Below, one piece after another: positions 61,894 to 64,000 of a stretch of DNA of 64,000 bases. The notes under the pieces are model-generated. The model made no database searches. It saw only the letters and a list, made by a program, of their open reading frames with translations, and had not been told where the DNA came from. A program made the position numbers and the translations under genes. Numbering within the stretch: the stretch's first letter is position 1; every line of letters starts with the position of its first letter. The stretch comes from Saksenaea vasiformis B4078 (Eukaryota; Mucoromycota; Mucoromycetes; Mucorales; Saksenaeaceae): contig JNDT01002350.1 in the NCBI GenBank assembly GCA_000697055.1, positions 1 through 64,000 on the forward strand. Direction: 5' to 3'.

Positions 61894-62324
61894 ATGGAGC
61901 CTTCTGCATTTGAAAAAATGAAAATGGGTGCCGTCATGGGTGGCACCGTTGGACTGTGCGTGGGATTCGTCTTCGGTTCCATTTCTCTGTTACGGTAAGT
62001 GAATCCCGGTCTCTTTCGCAACGTTGAACTCACAGCGATCGCAACAACCTCCCAGGTACGGCAGTGGCTCCAAAGGCCCCATTAATATGCTCAGTCAATA
62101 CATGCTTGGCTCCGCCGCGTCCTTTGGATTTTTTATGTGCAAGTATCTAGAAGAATTCGCTTGGAACCCCATTTTTCGCTAACATGACGCGCACTTCTTT
62201 CTTTCTTTTAGCCATAGGATCGGTTATTCGGTCGGAAGGTCGATCCCTTCCTGAGGGTACCTCGTGGACTCAACAAAGACGCCTCCCAATCTACATTCAC
62301 GAAAAACGCCACGCCAATGCCTAA
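61894..62324 (+). CDS. MGR2: Mitochondrial inner-membrane protein of the MGR2/ROMO1 family
   Basis: Three exons, 61894-61994, 62056-62138 and 62212-62324, join in phase to give 98 residues. The family pattern is complete: KMKMGAVMGGTVGLCVGFVF, GSISLLRYG, then MLGSAASFGFFMSIGSVIRSEG. Two glycine-zipper membrane helices form the core. In yeast, Mgr2 is the lateral gatekeeper of the TIM23 translocase; in animals the orthologue is ROMO1. A short polar tail follows. The second intron appears to use a GC donor (T|GCAAGT) because only that reading gives FGFFMSIGS; a GT donor one base off destroys the motif. Confidence 0.93.
62139..62211 (+). other. GC-AG intron in MGR2/ROMO1
   Basis: The donor GCAAGT is the classical GC-AG form (the rest of the donor matches U1 perfectly). 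The acceptor is CTTTTAG. Joining at T|CC restores the conserved MSIGSVIRSEG. Confidence 0.8.
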
Positions 62325-62462
62325 ACTGTCCCCCCTCCAAAAAAGAAAAGTAGGAATAGATGTGTACAAAGATATGATCAATACAGCCCATAACTCTGAA
62401 TGAGTTTGCTCCTGTGTGGTCCAATTTCTTCCCAATGTTTATTTTTTTTCCGCTGATTCATT

Positions 62463-64000
62463 CTATTCAGTGTGTTCGTGACCTGTCGATGTATGGCCTA
62501 AACCAGTCCATACGGTTGAAAGCAGCGAGGACCTATTGTTATTTTCAGCTTCAACATGGATCCGTTTGGCTAGATCGATATCCCGATAGATGCACTCAAC
62601 AGCCGTCTTCGTGCCATTCTCCTAAACTTCCTAGTTACCTTTTTCTTCTTCTTCTTCGACGATGGGTACGACTTACCTGCTGGATCGTTTCACCCAATGT
62701 TTTTGCTTTTTCAATGATGTTTACGTTCCGAGTGACGCTAACCAAAGCATCGTGCAGCTTATCTACTGTCAGCTTCGAGATACAGATGCCGGCACCGAGA
62801 TTCTCAACACGTTTAGCCCAGAACCACTGATCACCAAAGAAAGGTTTGATCACCGCGGGCAAACCGTACCGAAGTCCGGCTGCCGTGGTCCCTGCTCCAC
62901 CATGATGAACAACCGCCTGGATCTGAGGGAATAGCCAGTCGTGAGGGACAGAATCTAATGTAATAATTGTCCCCCGGTGCTGATCCAGCATCTCACGACT
63001 TTCGTTATTTTCATTCTCCTTTCCCCGTGATGACCATCCCTTGCAAATGATGGCTCGCACGCCAGAATGCAGCACTGCATCAATCACGATCCGACTAACT
63101 TCTTTTGGATCAGACACGATAACAGATCCAAAACCAATATAGACAACGGGCCGCTCATCATCGTTCTTGCCATGAAGAAACGAAAGGAGCTCATCGCTCG
63201 GTTTCCATGACACGTTGGGATTGTCGAGGAACCAGTAACCCGTACAATGGATGTAATCTGGCCAGTCTTTGGGTGGATGCACAATCGAAGGACTGAACGG
63301 ATAGATATGCGGTACCTTCCATAGCTCAAGTCGTTCCAGATTGGTCGGAGGCAAATGAAGCGTCCGCTTACGGAACTGATTGACTTGCTTGGAGATACCC
63401 ATCCAAAGCGCCATATCAATCATGACATACGTCATGTCGTTGTACATACTGCCACGTGTATAATTCTGCATTGCGGATGGGTGAGGAAACTGGGTCGTTC
63501 GGGACCATGGGAAAGGCATTGCACGAAAATAAGGTATTTCTGCGCAGTTTTTTTTGTACTTATCAGTCGAAGGAGTGCGAAAAAGGAAAGTAGCGTATTA
63601 CCTAGTTTCTCGGCCATATGAATACCGACCATAGCACTCGGCGTCTCGATCAAAAGGTCGGTTCCTTGACATGCTTGCCATGAACTTTCCAAAAGAGTCC
63701 CAAGCCATTGATTGATCTGGTCAAAAACACGAGTCAGCTCATATTTCATTTTTATGCCAAACCTACAATGCGCATTCCAGAGCGAATAAAGTTGGGAGAC
63801 CAAAATCCTGCTTCGACGCACAGCGTCTGCATTATAAGTTTAGTCAGTGAATCATGTCCGTCTGCCTATCTGGCTTTACCATGAGTTCATTCGCATCGCC
63901 TCCGATGGGTCTAAACTCTATGCCGTGTTCTTCTATCCAGTTCTTGTATTCGTTATGAGACGCAATACGACAACGATGGCCATCCTTTTGAAGCTCCTTG
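62463..64000 (-). CDS. UDP-glycosyltransferase, sterol 3-beta-glucosyltransferase type (5' end outside window)
   Basis: Five exons are visible on the minus strand, 64000-63880 (partial), 63826-63767, 63716-63602, 63539-62677 and 62621-62463, in phase, giving about 440 residues; the N-terminus is beyond the right edge. The GT-B family signs are strong: [47 protein letters not shown], and the donor-binding signature [27 protein letters not shown] with [13 protein letters not shown]. This pattern ([13 protein letters not shown]) is that of Atg26-like sterol glucosyltransferases, which move glucose from UDP-glucose to ergosterol or related lipids. Whether PH or GRAM domains precede the catalytic part cannot be seen. 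The last exon ends with a Ser/Thr/His-rich tail. Confidence 0.92.

Overview
This is a piece of a eukaryotic (fungal) nuclear chromosome. The genes carry many short introns (mostly 40-70 bases, usually GT-AG), have T-rich leaders and AATAAA signals, and encode typical fungal proteins: chitin-deacetylase-like, Kre9-like and GPI-type surface proteins, a GATA factor, a sterol-glucosyltransferase-like enzyme, and the largest subunit of RNA polymerase I. The gene set points to an early-diverging fungus, most likely Mucoromycota and probably Mucorales; this is inferred from resemblance, not from a search. Most coordinates are hand-built exon chains in which I checked the reading phase across every junction. 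No transcript evidence was available.

Layout. Positions 1-19 kb are gene-poor. They hold a mitochondrial phosphatidylglycerophosphate synthase (PGS1), a CCC1/VIT vacuolar metal transporter, an HExxH surface protein, a Kre9-like membrane protein and a chitin-deacetylase-like protein that has lost all its catalytic motifs, separated by long stretches with nothing recognisable. Positions 19-28 kb hold a secreted double-psi-beta-barrel protein with a lysine-rich tandem repeat, OXA1, ATP11, a CsbD-like stress protein, a GRIP-domain golgin and two small proteins. Positions 28.2-31.5 kb are empty. From 31.5 to 47.3 kb lie a membrane-tethered bZIP factor, a nine-exon Rogdi/RAV2 gene, CSN5, a small coiled-coil protein, a two-finger GATA factor and the RNA polymerase I subunit RPA1. 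From 49 to 64 kb lie a large two-domain (MACPF-like) plus SEL1-repeat protein, the DED1/DDX3 RNA helicase, a TFEB/MITF-like bHLH-zipper factor, a second Kre9-like protein, a PLD6/Zucchini-like phospholipase D protein, an MGR2/ROMO1 protein and a UDP-glycosyltransferase cut by the window end.

There is no operon-like logic. Functions do recur: mitochondrial lipid and membrane-protein biogenesis (PGS1, OXA1, ATP11, MGR2/ROMO1, PLD6-like), the cell surface (five secreted or anchored proteins), and gene regulation (bZIP, GATA, bHLH, CSN5, RPA1, DED1). The most unusual items are the MACPF-like/SEL1 protein with a freshly duplicated 108-base repeat array, the catalytically dead deacetylase, the ATF6-like tethered bZIP, and two introns that appear to use GC-AG splice sites.
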